From: Bacillus sp. Bos-x628
Lineage (GTDB): Bacteria; Bacillota; Bacilli; Bacillales; Bacillaceae
Assembly: GCF_040500475.1 (NCBI RefSeq)
Contig: NZ_CP159358.1
Location: 1,550,001 to 1,614,000 of the forward strand
Direction of reading: 5' to 3'
Length of the DNA: 64,000 bases
The position numbers were made by a program, and so were the translations under genes. Shown in pieces: positions 48,245 through 58,609 of the stretch; position 1 is the stretch's first letter, and every line of letters begins with the position of its first letter. The notes beneath the pieces are model-generated. The model was not told the origin of the DNA. It made no database searches and saw only the letters and a list, made by a program, of their open reading frames with translations.

Positions 48245-51200
48245 TTACTCTTCTTCTACGTACTTCCTTTTACGTCTAAACTTGCTTAGAATTTCGTATA
48301 CGATTGGTACGATGACCAATGTTAAGAGTGTAGAACTTGTTAATCCGCCAATGACTGTGACGCCAAGTCCTTTTGATACGATTTGGCTTCCGCCTTCAAA
48401 GCCTAATGCTAGTGGCAGAAGTGCACCGATTGTTGCGAGTGCGGTCATTAAGATTGGACGTAATCTGATGGTACCTGCTTCAAGTAAAGCTTCTCTTGTC
48501 GAAAGTCCTTCTTTTTCCTTATGAATTACTCGGTCAATCAAGACAATCGCATTTGTTACAACAATTCCGATCAGCATGAGCAATCCAATCATTGCGTTTA
48601 AGCTGATGGTTTCTTTCGCGACAAACAATCCAACGAGTGCGCCGATAATCGTAAATGGAAGCGAGAAGAGGATTGCAAATGGTGCAAGGCCTCCGCCAAA
48701 TGTAATGACGAGGACAAGATAGACAATCGCAATGGCTGCAAGCATTGCAAGCCCAAGCTGAGTAAAGGATTCTTGAATATCCGCACTTACTCCGCCTGTG
48801 TCAATCGTCACGCCAGATTTGAGATCAAGCTTGTCGACTTTCTTTTGTACTTCCTGTGTCACGCTTGATACGTTATCTGTTGTCATGTCTCCAGATACTT
48901 CTGCATAGATTTTCCCATCACGCTTTGTCACAGTATTCGCTGTTGTCCCATCTTTGACATCCACGACATCACCAATGCGGACTTCCTGCCCTGTTGGCGT
49001 TGTGATTTTTTTATTCTCCAGATCTTTTTTGCTCTTATATTCATCTTTTTCCGTTTGAAGCTTCACATCAATTTCTTTACCGTCCTCTGTGACCTTCGTT
49101 AACGTCGTTTCACTATTTTGAGGTGCAATGGTCTGAGCAATTTGTGAAGCAGTTAATCCTAGCTCAGCCAGTTTTTCTTGATCTGCATTAAATGTATATT
49201 CTTCATATTTGTCAGATAGGCTTGTGCTGACATTTTTCAGGTTTTTCTGATCTGTTAAGATTTTCTCTACATCTTTCACTGTGCCTTCAATATCACTTAC
49301 TTTGTCACCATACACATAGTACGTTACCGTATTGCTTGCACCAGTAGATGAGAAGTCTTGTGACTTCCATTCACCTTGAGATGCTTTGTCTTGCAAAGCT
49401 TTCACAACTTTATCTTTTTCCTTATCAAAATTCGGTGTGTCATCATCATATTTTACGAAGAATAGTGCACCATTTGTGTTGCCACCTACACTTTGTGTTA
49501 ATGCATTTGAAGAACCTAGTGAGTATTGAACTGTGTTCACATGATTACGTTTCATCAAATATTCTTCGGCTTTTTTTGTTTCATCTAATGATTGTTCTCG
49601 TGTTTGTCCAGGTTCAGGTGTGTATGTCACCATTGCTGTCTTTTCCGCTTCCTGCGGTAAGAAGCTGACTCCTACAAGTGGTGCTAAGAATAAACTTCCA
49701 ACTAACATGAGAATCGCAATTCCTGATGTGATCCATTTGTGATTAAGTGTCCAATTCAGTACACGTCTATAGCCGCCGGCAAGCTTACTTGGCTTATGTT
49801 CTTTCACTTTTGTTGCTTTGCCATATAGGTTCTTTTTAAACAAACTGTGCGCCATCATTGGTACAATTGTAATTGCTACAAGCAGTGATGCGAGTAAAGC
49901 AAATACAATGGTTAATGCAAACGGGATAAACAGTTCACCAATCATTCCGCCCACAAATGCTAACGGTAAGAATACCGCAATTGTAACAATCGTCGAAGAC
50001 ATGATCGGGATAAACATTTCTTTTGTCGCTTCTCTAACGAGTGCTTTGCCTTTTAATGGTTCATCCTTTAATGACATCCGTCGATATATATTTTCTATGA
50101 CAACAATGGAGTCATCGACTACGCGCCCAATTGCCACTGTCATTGCACCAAGTGTCATGATGTTCAGTGTGATATCTAGCTGATTCAAAATTAAGAGAGC
50201 GATCAACAGTGATAACGGAATGGAGATGACCGATATTAACGTTGATTTGATATCTCGAAGGAACAATAGGATGATCATGATCGCAAAGATGGCCCCGATG
50301 ATGGCCTTGTTCAGCATTGTGCTGACTGACTCTTTAATCGGTTCTGCTTGATCATATGTTGTGCTTATCTTGATTCCTTTGTTTTCCTTCTTAAATTTTT
50401 CAAGTTCTTTTGTGACCGCTTCTGCTACACTCACTGTGTTGGCATCAGAGCTTTTGACAATTTGCAGTCCGATACTGTCTTTTCCATTTGTTCTTGAAAT
50501 CGACTCTGCTTCCTTCACAACTTTTATATCTGCAATTTCAGAAAGCTTAATCGTCGGCAGTTTTACAGATTGACTGTTTGCCGAACCCGCACTTGTTTGT
50601 TGCTGAGCTGCCGCTTGTTGCTGACTTGCACTGCCTGTCTGCTGCTCTGCTCCTTGTGCGCCTGCAATTCCTGAAGCATTAGAAGATGCACTAGCTCCAG
50701 TGCTTCCGGCACCGCCACTTGCACTTGGTGTCACAGGAATACGCATGTTCTTTAAATCTTTGACGCTTAAAATATTACCATCGACAACCACTGATTTTTG
50801 TTTATTGCCAAATGTGTATAAACCTAATGGTACATTTACATCAGAGCCTTTAATTATGTTTTGGACAGTTTCTTCATCTAAACCGTACTCTTTTAGTTTC
50901 TTTTGTTTAAATGAAAATTCTACTTCTTTGATTTGCTGTCCTGAAGCTTCAACGGAAGATACGCCGTTTAGTCCTTCAAGTGAAGGAACAAGGTCTTCTT
51001 CGACTTTTTTCGTTAGGTCTTCTAATGATTCTTTATTACCAGATACACTAAGTGCTAAAATCGGAACCGCATTGATACTAAAGCGTGCGATTTTTGGTTT
51101 TTCCGCATTTTCTGGGAAATCAATATTGCTAATAACATCTTCAATTTCCCTTTTTGCTTCATCCATGTCTTTGTTGTAATCGTATTCGATTTGAATGGAC

Positions 51201-51469
51201 GATGCGTTCTCAAAAGAATTGGATGTGACGACTTTTACCCCATTGAGGTTTTGAATGGACTTCTCAATTGGATCGGTCACCTTATCTGATACTTCATCCG
51301 GCGTCGCACCAGGATACGTTGTAGAAATCGTAATGACTGGAGTGTTGATATTTGGGATTGATTCTTGTTTCATATTCAATCCGGCATAAAGACCAGCAAC
51401 TGTTACGATAATCGTCATGAGCCATACAGCGAACTTATTCTTTAATACAAAATTGATGATCGAATTCAT
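48245..51469 (-). CDS. swrC: RND efflux transporter SwrC (AcrB family)
   Basis: 1074 residues from the ATG at 51469 (GGAGGACATA before it; the frame reaches 51481). Twelve membrane spans in the RND pattern, with two large extracellular loops and the conserved GAMTVAIGRVVDDSIVVIEN segment carrying the Asp pair of the proton relay. An Ala/Ser/Gln-rich stretch interrupts the first loop (about 245-305). In B. subtilis SwrC gives surfactin resistance and supports swarming. Regulated by the divergent TetR gene. Confidence 0.93.
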   Translation of the reverse strand: MNSIINFVLKNKFAVWLMTIIVTVAGLYAGLNMKQESIPNINTPVITISTTYPGATPDEVSDKVTDPIEKSIQNLNGVKVVTSNSFENASSIQIEYDYNKDMDEAKREIEDVISNIDFPENAEKPKIARFSINAVPILALSVSGNKESLEDLTKKVEEDLVPSLEGLNGVSSVEASGQQIKEVEFSFKQKKLKEYGLDEETVQNIIKGSDVNVPLGLYTFGNKQKSVVVDGNILSVKDLKNMRIPVTPSASGGAGSTGASASSNASGIAGAQGAEQQTGSASQQQAAAQQQTSAGSANSQSVKLPTIKLSEIADIKVVKEAESISRTNGKDSIGLQIVKSSDANTVSVAEAVTKELEKFKKENKGIKISTTYDQAEPIKESVSTMLNKAIIGAIFAIMIILLFLRDIKSTLISVISIPLSLLIALLILNQLDITLNIMTLGAMTVAIGRVVDDSIVVIENIYRRMSLKDEPLKGKALVREATKEMFIPIMSSTIVTIAVFLPLAFVGGMIGELFIPFALTIVFALLASLLVAITIVPMMAHSLFKKNLYGKATKVKEHKPSKLAGGYRRVLNWTLNHKWITSGIAILMLVGSLFLAPLVGVSFLPQEAEKTAMVTYTPEPGQTREQSLDETKKAEEYLMKRNHVNTVQYSLGSSNALTQSVGGNTNGALFFVKYDDDTPNFDKEKDKVVKALQDKASQGEWKSQDFSSTGASNTVTYYVYGDKVSDIEGTVKDVEKILTDQKNLKNVSTSLSDKYEEYTFNADQEKLAELGLTASQIAQTIAPQNSETTLTKVTEDGKEIDVKLQTEKDEYKSKKDLENKKITTPTGQEVRIGDVVDVKDGTTANTVTKRDGKIYAEVSGDMTTDNVSSVTQEVQKKVDKLDLKSGVTIDTGGVSADIQESFTQLGLAMLAAIAIVYLVLVITFGGGLAPFAILFSLPFTIIGALVGLFVAKETISLNAMIGLLMLIGIVVTNAIVLIDRVIHKEKEGLSTREALLEAGTIRLRPILMTALATIGALLPLALGFEGGSQIVSKGLGVTVIGGLTSSTLLTLVIVPIVYEILSKFRRKRKYVEEE

Positions 51470-51599
51470 TATGTCCTCCATTTTTCTTTATGTATTGACT
51501 GACTGGTCATTCTATATCATAATAAACGGTGATCTACAATGCCGTCAACCATTTGACTTGTGTTGACGTAACATTCTAAAGCTGAAGGGACTTAATGTC

Positions 51600-52445
51600 A
51601 TGAACGAAAAAAAAGAAAAAATCATTAAAGCAAGCATCCAGTTGTTTGCGAAAAAGGGGTTTTCTTCTACGACCATTCAGGAAATTGCTGATGAGTGCGG
51701 CATTTCTAAAGGCGCATTTTATTTGCACTTTAAATCAAAGGAACAGCTTTTTAATCATGCGTTTGAATATTACATAGATACTTCAATGCAAGGGATGGAG
51801 AATGTTCGCAAAGAGTATCAGCATCTGCCGCCTAGAGAAATTTTTCAGAAACAAATTGCTAAACAATTTCAACATTTTGCAGAGAATAAGGATTTTATCA
51901 TTTTGATCCTCAGCGAGAACATTATTCCGGAAAATCAGCAGATTAAAAAGTACTCTAAAACTGTGAAAAAGCAATTGAATGATGAAATGCAAATTTCTAT
52001 TTTAACGACTTATGGACAGCATATTGAACCATATATAACTGACCTGTCAGTCATGATGCAGGGGATGATTCAATCATATGTGCAAGTGCTGCTTCTGCAA
52101 GATGAGATACACTTATCATTTGACGAGCTCTCTGCCTTTATACTAGATCGATTTGATGACTTGGTTCAAGGATTGTTGCATTCTAACCCTCTGCCTATTT
52201 TAAGTCAAAATATTTGGGAGGATGAAGCACCTAATGCCTCTTCCATCCAAGAAGAGCTTCGCCTGTTAAAGCATGAGCATATGCTTTCTGATGATACAAT
52301 CGTTTCCATCGAGGTGATTGAAGAAGAATTAGCCAAGGACGAACCTCGAAAACCTGTCATCCAAGGGATGTTGTCTAATTTAAAAACGAGTGAGAACCCT
52401 GCTGTCCTCAGAGTAGCGGAACAATTGAAACTTCTCCTCCAATGA
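51600..52445 (+). CDS. yerO: TetR family regulator YerO
   Basis: 281 residues. N-terminal TetR HTH: KIIKASIQLFAKKGFSSTTI, QEIADECGISKGAFYLHFKS, KEQLFNHAFEYYID. Long ligand-binding C-terminus. It is divergent from swrC across about 130 bases and probably represses it, as shown for yerO-swrC in B. subtilis. A +strand TTGACTGACTGGTCATTC region between the genes (51494-51512) contains GACTG/CAGTC repeats that could be its operator. Confidence 0.9.
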   Translation: MNEKKEKIIKASIQLFAKKGFSSTTIQEIADECGISKGAFYLHFKSKEQLFNHAFEYYIDTSMQGMENVRKEYQHLPPREIFQKQIAKQFQHFAENKDFIILILSENIIPENQQIKKYSKTVKKQLNDEMQISILTTYGQHIEPYITDLSVMMQGMIQSYVQVLLLQDEIHLSFDELSAFILDRFDDLVQGLLHSNPLPILSQNIWEDEAPNASSIQEELRLLKHEHMLSDDTIVSIEVIEEELAKDEPRKPVIQGMLSNLKTSENPAVLRVAEQLKLLLQ

Positions 52446-52530
52446 TTTGCGCTTTCGTTCACCTTTCCCCCTTCGGATATGCTTAAACTTATGCTTCATT
52501 ATAAGGAAAGAACCCTGGGATTGATATACG

Positions 52531-52607
52531 GCGGGGGTCTGAATTATGATAAGACCCTGCCTTTTTTCGCTATCAAAAAACCGCCTCTTCTCCCATGAGG
52601 CGGTTTT
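52531..52607. terminator. Paired terminators between yerO and gatB
   Basis: A rightward hairpin GGGTCT-gaattatgata-AGACCC followed by TTTTTT (52534-52567) ends yerO. A second, AAACCGCCTC-ttctcccat-GAGGCGGTTTTT (52577-52607), ends the leftward gat operon. Confidence 0.85.
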
Positions 52608-52613
52608 TAATAG

Positions 52614-54044
52614 TTAGCGTTTTTTGATTTCTTCTAGAAGGATTTTGTTGACCATTGACGGGTTCGCTTGTCCCTTCGATGCTTTCATGATCTGTCCAAC
52701 TAAGAAACCAATTGCACGGTCTTTTCCGTTTTTGAAATCTTCGATTGATTGCGGGTTCTTATCGAGCGCTTCTGTGACAAGCTTGAGCAATGCCCCTTCG
52801 TCAGAAATTTGGACGAGTCCTTTTTCTTTGACGATTTTTTCTGCGTCTCCCCCATTTTCAATTAACTCTTTGAATACCTTTTTGGCAATCTTAGAGGAAA
52901 TGGTTCCTTTTTCAATGAGTTTGATCATGCCCGCAAGTCCTTTAGGCGTAAGCTTCGTATCGTCCAGCTCCTTTTGAGCAGAGTTGAGATATGCAGATAC
53001 TTCACCCATAAGCCAGTTAGACGCTTGTTTTGCTTCTGCACCTTCTGAAATGGTCGCTTCAAAGAAATCAGACATTTCTTTCGTCAACGTAAGCACCATC
53101 GCATCGTAAGCAGGCAATCCAAGTTCTTCAATATAACGTTTGCGACGTTCATCTGGAAGCTCTGGGATTGATGCTCTTACGCGCTCTTTCCATTCATCAT
53201 CAATGTACAGCTCAACTAAATCTGGTTCTGGGAAGTAGCGATAGTCATCAGAACCTTCTTTGACACGCATTAAAATCGTCTTTTTAGACGCTTCATCATA
53301 GCGTCTTGTTTCCTGCTGAATAATGCCACCAGATAGCAATACTTGCTCTTGACGCTTTTCTTCGTACTCAAGACCCTTTTGCACGAAAGCGAATGAATTC
53401 AAGTTCTTCAGTTCTGTTTTTGTTCCAAACTTCTCTTGACCGATTGGACGAAGAGAAATATTGGCATCACAGCGAAGTGACCCTTCTTCCATTTTACAGT
53501 CAGATACGCCTGTATATTGAATAATGGACTTTAGCTTTTCTAAGTAAGCATACGCTTCTTTTGGCGTGCGGATATCTGGCTCAGAGACGATTTCGACAAG
53601 CGGTGTGCCTTGGCGGTTAAAGTCAACGAGCGAATAGCCGTCGCCTGTATGCGTCAGTTTCCCCGCATCTTCTTCTAGATGAAGGCGTGTAATGCCGATT
53701 CGTTTTCTTTTGCCATCTACTTCAATTTCAATCCAGCCATTTTCACCAATTGGCTTATCAAATTGTGAAATTTGATATGCCTTTGGGTTATCAGGATAGA
53801 AATAGTTTTTACGGTCAAATTTTGTCTCTGTTGCAATCTCACAGTTAAGCGCCATAGCCGCCTTCATCGCAAAGTTCACAGCTTCTTTGTTTAAGACTGG
53901 TAACACGCCAGGATAACCAAGATCAATGACACTTGTTTGTGTATTGGCAGCTGCACCAAAAGGTGTCGGCGAGCTTGAGAAGATTTTTGATTGTGTTTTT
54001 AGCTCTACGTGGACTTCAAGTCCAATTACTGTTTCAAAGTTCAT
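52614..54044 (-). CDS. gatB: Glutamyl-tRNA(Gln)/Asp-tRNA(Asn) amidotransferase subunit B
   Basis: 476 residues from the ATG at 54044 (AGGGGTGAACAG before it). GatB signatures: [71 protein letters not shown] and a C-terminal YqeY/tail domain. It binds tRNA and transamidates Glu-tRNA(Gln). Third gene of gatCAB. Confidence 0.96.
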   Translation of the reverse strand: MNFETVIGLEVHVELKTQSKIFSSSPTPFGAAANTQTSVIDLGYPGVLPVLNKEAVNFAMKAAMALNCEIATETKFDRKNYFYPDNPKAYQISQFDKPIGENGWIEIEVDGKRKRIGITRLHLEEDAGKLTHTGDGYSLVDFNRQGTPLVEIVSEPDIRTPKEAYAYLEKLKSIIQYTGVSDCKMEEGSLRCDANISLRPIGQEKFGTKTELKNLNSFAFVQKGLEYEEKRQEQVLLSGGIIQQETRRYDEASKKTILMRVKEGSDDYRYFPEPDLVELYIDDEWKERVRASIPELPDERRKRYIEELGLPAYDAMVLTLTKEMSDFFEATISEGAEAKQASNWLMGEVSAYLNSAQKELDDTKLTPKGLAGMIKLIEKGTISSKIAKKVFKELIENGGDAEKIVKEKGLVQISDEGALLKLVTEALDKNPQSIEDFKNGKDRAIGFLVGQIMKASKGQANPSMVNKILLEEIKKR

Positions 54045-54056
54045 TCTGTTCACCCC

Positions 54057-55514
54057 TTACAGTTCAGGTTTTGTTTTATGATGATCCGTTGCTTGCTCAT
54101 ATGCATGAGCCACACGATAAACTGTTCCTTCATCAAAGTGCTTACCGATGATTTGTAGACCGAGCGGAAGACCATTCGCAAATCCACAAGGCACACTGAT
54201 TCCTGGAACGCCTGCAAGGTTGACAGGGATCGTTAAAATGTCGTTTGCATACATGGTGAGAGGATCGCTTGTCTTTTCACCAATAGTAAATGCAGGGGTT
54301 GGTGTTGTTGGTCCAACAATGACATCATACTTTTCAAATACATCTTCAAAGTCTTTTTTGATCAATGTACGGACTTTTTGTGCTTTTTTATAATAAGCAT
54401 CATAATATCCCGAGCTTAAGGCAAACGTTCCAAGCATGATTCGACGCTTGACTTCATCTCCGAATCCTTCAGAACGAGTATGTTTATATAAATCAATTAA
54501 ATTATCTGCATTATCTGTACGGTAGCCATAGCGAATCCCATCAAAACGAGCAAGGTTCGCTGATGCTTCTGAAGAAGACAGCAAGTAATATGTCGCAAGT
54601 GCATATTTAGAATGTGGAAGAGATACTTCCTCCCATGTTGCACCAAGTCCTTCTAATACTTTGAGCGCTTGAAGAACAGATTCTCTTGCTTCTTCGCCAA
54701 CACCTTCTCCAAGATATTCTTTCGGCACAGCAATCTTTAAGCCTTTTATGTCACCAGTTAATGAAGAAAGAAAATCTGGTACATCAACATTCGCACTTGT
54801 TGCGTCCATTTGATCTACGCCAGAAATCGCCTGAAGAACATATGCATTGTCCTCTACAGTCCGAGTAATCGGCCCTATTTGATCTAATGAAGATGCAAAT
54901 GCGATTAAACCGTACCTTGATACACGACCATATGTCGGCTTAAGACCAACAACACCACAGAATGATGCCGGCTGACGGATCGAACCACCTGTGTCAGAGC
55001 CAAGTGACAACGGAACTTCACCTGCTGCAACAGCTGCTGCTGATCCACCGCTCGATCCCCCTGGAACTTTATTCAAATTCCATGGGTTTTTTGTTACTTG
55101 ATAGCCGGAATTCTCTGTAGAAGAACCCATTGCAAATTCATCCATGTTTAATTTACCGATTGTGACAGCTTCCGCATCTTTTAAACGGTTCACAACGGTT
55201 GCATCATAAATAGGATCAAAGTTTTGCAAAATTTTACTTGATGCTGTTGTACGCAAATCCTTTGTCACAATGTTGTCTTTTACACCAATCGGCATACCGA
55301 ACAACAGACCAAGCTCGTCCTTTTCACCAACTATCTCGTCTAATTCCTTTGCATACGCACGCGCTTTTTCTTCGTCCAGTGCAAGGAATGCTTGTACTTT
55401 CCCATCTACTTCATTAATTCGTTTATAAGACTCGTCCACTAAATCAGAAACAGACAATTCCTTTTTATGTAAAAGCTCTTTTAATTCAGATATTTTGTGA
55501 TCAAACAGTGACAT
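54057..55514 (-). CDS. gatA: Amidotransferase subunit A
   Basis: 485 residues. Amidase signature with the Ser-cisSer-Lys triad: [30 protein letters not shown] and [20 protein letters not shown]. It releases ammonia from Gln for GatB. It ends 12 bases before the gatB start codon and follows gatC by 14 bases. Confidence 0.97.
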   Translation of the reverse strand: MSLFDHKISELKELLHKKELSVSDLVDESYKRINEVDGKVQAFLALDEEKARAYAKELDEIVGEKDELGLLFGMPIGVKDNIVTKDLRTTASSKILQNFDPIYDATVVNRLKDAEAVTIGKLNMDEFAMGSSTENSGYQVTKNPWNLNKVPGGSSGGSAAAVAAGEVPLSLGSDTGGSIRQPASFCGVVGLKPTYGRVSRYGLIAFASSLDQIGPITRTVEDNAYVLQAISGVDQMDATSANVDVPDFLSSLTGDIKGLKIAVPKEYLGEGVGEEARESVLQALKVLEGLGATWEEVSLPHSKYALATYYLLSSSEASANLARFDGIRYGYRTDNADNLIDLYKHTRSEGFGDEVKRRIMLGTFALSSGYYDAYYKKAQKVRTLIKKDFEDVFEKYDVIVGPTTPTPAFTIGEKTSDPLTMYANDILTIPVNLAGVPGISVPCGFANGLPLGLQIIGKHFDEGTVYRVAHAYEQATDHHKTKPEL

Positions 55515-55528
55515 GTCTCGGGCCTCCT

Positions 55529-55819
55529 TTAGTCCAAAATAGATGGCACACGAATATAGCCGTCTTTATGATCAGGCGCATTTTTCATGACTGCCTCAAT
55601 TGAAAGACTTTTATTCGGAACATCTTCTCTCATGACGTTTTTCATTTTTAGTACGTGTGTTGTTGGTTCAACGTTTTCCGTATCAACCTCGTTTAACTGC
55701 TCTGCAAATGAAATGATGCTGTCAAGCTGTTCTGTAAACATTTCAGCTTCTTCATCTGTAATCGCAAGTCTTGCTAAATGCGCCACGTGCTTTACTTCTT
55801 CTATTGAAATTCTTGACAT
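55529..55819 (-). CDS. gatC: Amidotransferase subunit C
   Basis: 96 residues: [60 protein letters not shown], and [17 protein letters not shown], the characteristic GatC ending. It stabilises GatA with GatB. GGAGGTGAACC lies before the ATG. Confidence 0.96.
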   Translation of the reverse strand: MSRISIEEVKHVAHLARLAITDEEAEMFTEQLDSIISFAEQLNEVDTENVEPTTHVLKMKNVMREDVPNKSLSIEAVMKNAPDHKDGYIRVPSILD

Positions 55820-56221
55820 ACAGGTTCACCTCCAAAATTGATGCGTGTTGATGGTCATGATTATAAGTCATATACACTTTATCATATCAAATTTTACTGT
55901 TCTAAAGCAACTCTACTAAGGCAGTACAGCTCACTTCGCTTCATACGTTTTTGACATAAAGAATCATCCGAAATATCCCTTTTTATTTTCAGAAAATTTT
56001 TACTTTTATGCATTTTTGTAAGCGATTACAATTTGATTCTTATCACTAATTCTTGCATTTTTTATTGAAAATCAAGAAGGTGAAGAAGGTTGATCACTTG
56101 GGAATACTCTGATAGGTTAAGTAACCATAGCAGTGAGCAGAAATCGGATGTTCTGTTCACCGCTTTTGTATCTTCCGAATGAGGTGATGTCACATTAATA
56201 CGAAAAAGGTGATATGGAAAC
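55820..56221. promoter_or_regulatory. gatC-opuE divergent regulatory region
   Basis: No gene. A perfect cre-type site TTGTAAGCGATTACAA (56026-56041) fits the CcpA consensus. A strong hairpin AGCAGTGAGCAGAA / TTCTGTTCACCGCT (56129-56142 with 56151-56163) followed by TTTTG precedes opuE and may act as an attenuator. AATGAGGTGATG and AAAAAGGTGATATGG lie before the opuE start. Confidence 0.55.
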
Positions 56222-57703
56222 ATGAGTATTGAAATTGGAATTTCTTTATCTATTTATTTTATTGGGATGCTTGTCATTGGCTGGTATGCTTTTAGAAAAA
56301 TTAATGACTTGAATGATTACATGTTAGGTGGACGCAGTTTAGGTCCTTATGTCACGGCTTTATCTGCCGGCGCATCTGATATGAGTGGTTGGATGCTAAT
56401 GGGACTTCCAGGGGCAATGTATACAACTGGACTTTCATCTGGATGGCTTGCTGTTGGGTTAATTAGTGGAGCTTACTTAAACTATTTATTCTTAGCTCCT
56501 CGCTTACGCTCATATACAGAGGTTGCTGATGATGCGATTACCATTCCTGATTTTTTTGATAAACGGTTTAAAGATTCGTCTCCTTTATTGAAAGCTGTAT
56601 CAGCTGTCATTATTATGATTTTCTTTACGCTCTACACCTCATCAGGTATGGTATCAGGCGGACGTTTATTTGAATCAGCGTTTGGTGCTCATTATATGTT
56701 TGGTTTAATCTTAACTTCTAGTATTGTGATACTATACACATTATTCGGCGGCTTTTTGGCAGTTAGTTTAACTGATTTTGTTCAAGGAGCCATTATGTTT
56801 TTAGCATTAGTGCTCGTGCCGATCGTTGCCTTTACTCAGTTAGGTGGCCCAATTGCCACATATCAAGATATTCAACAAATTGATCCAAAATTACTTGATC
56901 TATTTAGAGGAACGAGCGTCATTGGCATTATTTCCTTTTTAGCATGGGGACTTGGTTACTTTGGACAGCCGCACATCATTGTCCGATTTATGGCTATTAC
57001 GACAATAAAGGATTTGAAACCTGCACGGCATATTGGGATGAGCTGGATGATTGTTTCGATCATTGGTTCACTTTCTGTTGGATTAGTTGGTGTCGCTTAT
57101 GTACATGAAACTAGTACAACATTAGCCGATCCTGAAACGATCTTTATTGTTTTTTCAAAAGTGCTATTCCACCCATACATGACTGGATTTTTACTTTCTG
57201 CTATTTTAGCTGCGATTATGAGTTCAATCTCTTCTCAGCTACTTGTAACAGCAAGTGCACTGACAGAGGATTTATACCGAACATTCTTTAGAAAAAATGC
57301 TTCTGATAAAGAACTTGTTATGATTGGACGCATATCGGTATTGGTCGTTGCCATCATTGCGCTTTGTCTTTCACTCAATCCAAGTGATACCATTCTCGAT
57401 CTCGTTGGTTATGCTTGGGCAGGATTTGGTTCTTCCTTCGGTCCAGTCATCTTATTATGTTTATACTGGAAACGAATGAATCATCATGGCGCCTTAGCAG
57501 GTATGATTGTTGGAGCAGTTGTGGTCTTAACTTGGATCTCAACAGGCTTAAATCATACAACAGGCTTATACGAAATGGTTCCTGGGTTTATTTTAAGCGG
57601 GATAACCGCTATCGTTGTCAGCTTACTGACAAATAAGCCATCTATCGCTTCTAAAAAGCTCTTTCACAAGATGGAAGACCATCTTGTGAAAGAAAGAAAA
57701 TAA
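56222..57703 (+). CDS. opuE: Proline transporter OpuE (sodium:solute symporter)
   Basis: 493 residues, about 13 membrane spans. SSF family: LNDYMLGGRSLGPYVTALSA, GASDMSGWMLMGLPGAMYTT, GFLLSAILAAIMSSISSQLL and AWAGFGSSFGPVILLCLYWK are the sodium and proline signature regions of PutP/OpuE. OpuE imports proline for osmoprotection. The synteny sapB-opuE-gatCAB supports OpuE rather than PutP. The cre-like site upstream would suggest carbon control; not known for B. subtilis opuE. Confidence 0.9.
   Translation: MSIEIGISLSIYFIGMLVIGWYAFRKINDLNDYMLGGRSLGPYVTALSAGASDMSGWMLMGLPGAMYTTGLSSGWLAVGLISGAYLNYLFLAPRLRSYTEVADDAITIPDFFDKRFKDSSPLLKAVSAVIIMIFFTLYTSSGMVSGGRLFESAFGAHYMFGLILTSSIVILYTLFGGFLAVSLTDFVQGAIMFLALVLVPIVAFTQLGGPIATYQDIQQIDPKLLDLFRGTSVIGIISFLAWGLGYFGQPHIIVRFMAITTIKDLKPARHIGMSWMIVSIIGSLSVGLVGVAYVHETSTTLADPETIFIVFSKVLFHPYMTGFLLSAILAAIMSSISSQLLVTASALTEDLYRTFFRKNASDKELVMIGRISVLVVAIIALCLSLNPSDTILDLVGYAWAGFGSSFGPVILLCLYWKRMNHHGALAGMIVGAVVVLTWISTGLNHTTGLYEMVPGFILSGITAIVVSLLTNKPSIASKKLFHKMEDHLVKERK
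57661..57692. repeat. 13-bp perfect inverted repeat inside opuE 3' end
   Basis: CTTTCACAAGATG (57661-57673) and CATCTTGTGAAAG (57680-57692), 6-base loop, within the last codons of opuE. Probably an RNA hairpin; there is no T-run directly after it. Confidence 0.6.
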
Positions 57704-57715
57704 CAACTTTTTAAG

Positions 57716-57740
57716 AGTCATCTGTGCGATGCAGATGACT
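57716..57740 (+). terminator. opuE terminator
   Basis: AGTCATCTG-tgcgatg-CAGATGACT followed by TATTTTC, 13 bases after the stop codon. Confidence 0.8.
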
Positions 57741-57872
57741 TATTTTCAATTTGATATAAAAAGCTTTTCTTTCTTCCGATTCTGAATAAAATAGAAATTG
57801 TGCAGCCATATGGACTATGGGAAAATCATATACATGTTGTGAAACGTACATGAAATGAAAGGAGCGATACGC

Positions 57873-58565
57873 ATGTCTTGGACAATTGAATGGGATACTG
57901 TCTTAAAATTAGCCGTGGCTACCTTCATTGGTCTCATTATCGGTCTTGAACGTGAGCTTAAGAAAAAACCGCTCGGCTTAAAAACGTGTATTGTCATTGC
58001 TGTCAGCTCCTGCTTATTAACCATCATCAGCATTGATGCAGCCTACAATTTCCCTAAAGTTTCTAAGCTACAAATGGACCCGCTCAGGTTACCGGCGCAA
58101 ATCATATCTGGTGTTGGTTTTATTGGAGCAGGTGTGATTCTTCGTAAAAGCAATGATGTGATCTCAGGTCTGACGACTTCCGCCATGATTTGGGGGGCGG
58201 CAGGTCTTGGTGTTGCAACAGGTGCAGGTTTTTATAAAGAATCCTTCCTTGGTCTTTTCTTTATTCTTATCAGTGTAGAATTCTTACCATGGCTCTTCCA
58301 AAAGTTCGGTCCAATCCGCTTACAGGAAAAGGAAATCCGCATCAGATTATCTCTTTCTGACAGAAACCGAATGACGGAGATTTTAAAAGAAATGAAGGCA
58401 CTTCATATCCGCATTCATTCTGTTCGCATTGATGATTTAACGGAAAAAGATTACCCTATCATGGAAGTGCGTGTTCGTGTGCACAAGGATCGTTATACAA
58501 CAGATGTCTATTTTGATATTAAAGATTTAGAAGGCGTTGTTGGAGTGAAGTGTGATACGGTGTAA
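57873..58565 (+). CDS. sapB: MgtC/SapB family membrane protein
   Basis: 230 residues from the ATG at 57873 (AAAGGAGCGATACGC before it; the frame starts at 57855). MgtC/SapB domain with about four spans: LAVATFIGLIIGLERELKKK, PAQIISGVGFIGAGVILRKS, GLTTSAMIWGAAGLGVATGA; then a soluble ACT-like end (about 150-230). B. subtilis sapB lies at the same place; its mutations overcome a sporulation block, and MgtC proteins are linked to magnesium and F-ATPase control. Exact function unclear. Confidence 0.88.
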   Translation: MSWTIEWDTVLKLAVATFIGLIIGLERELKKKPLGLKTCIVIAVSSCLLTIISIDAAYNFPKVSKLQMDPLRLPAQIISGVGFIGAGVILRKSNDVISGLTTSAMIWGAAGLGVATGAGFYKESFLGLFFILISVEFLPWLFQKFGPIRLQEKEIRIRLSLSDRNRMTEILKEMKALHIRIHSVRIDDLTEKDYPIMEVRVRVHKDRYTTDVYFDIKDLEGVVGVKCDTV

Positions 58566-58573
58566 TACAAAGA

Positions 58574-58607
58574 AAATCCCTGGCTAGCAGATGTCAGCCA
58601 GGGATTT
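58574..58607. terminator. Bidirectional terminator sapB/yerI
   Basis: AAATCCCTGGCT-agcagatgtc-AGCCAGGGATTT, with T-run on the right and A-run on the left, between convergent genes. Confidence 0.88.
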
Positions 58608-58609
58608 TT

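Noticed and set aside
48282..51179. Plus-strand open frames across swrC
   Set aside because: Shadow frames of the long minus-strand transporter gene with no start signals.
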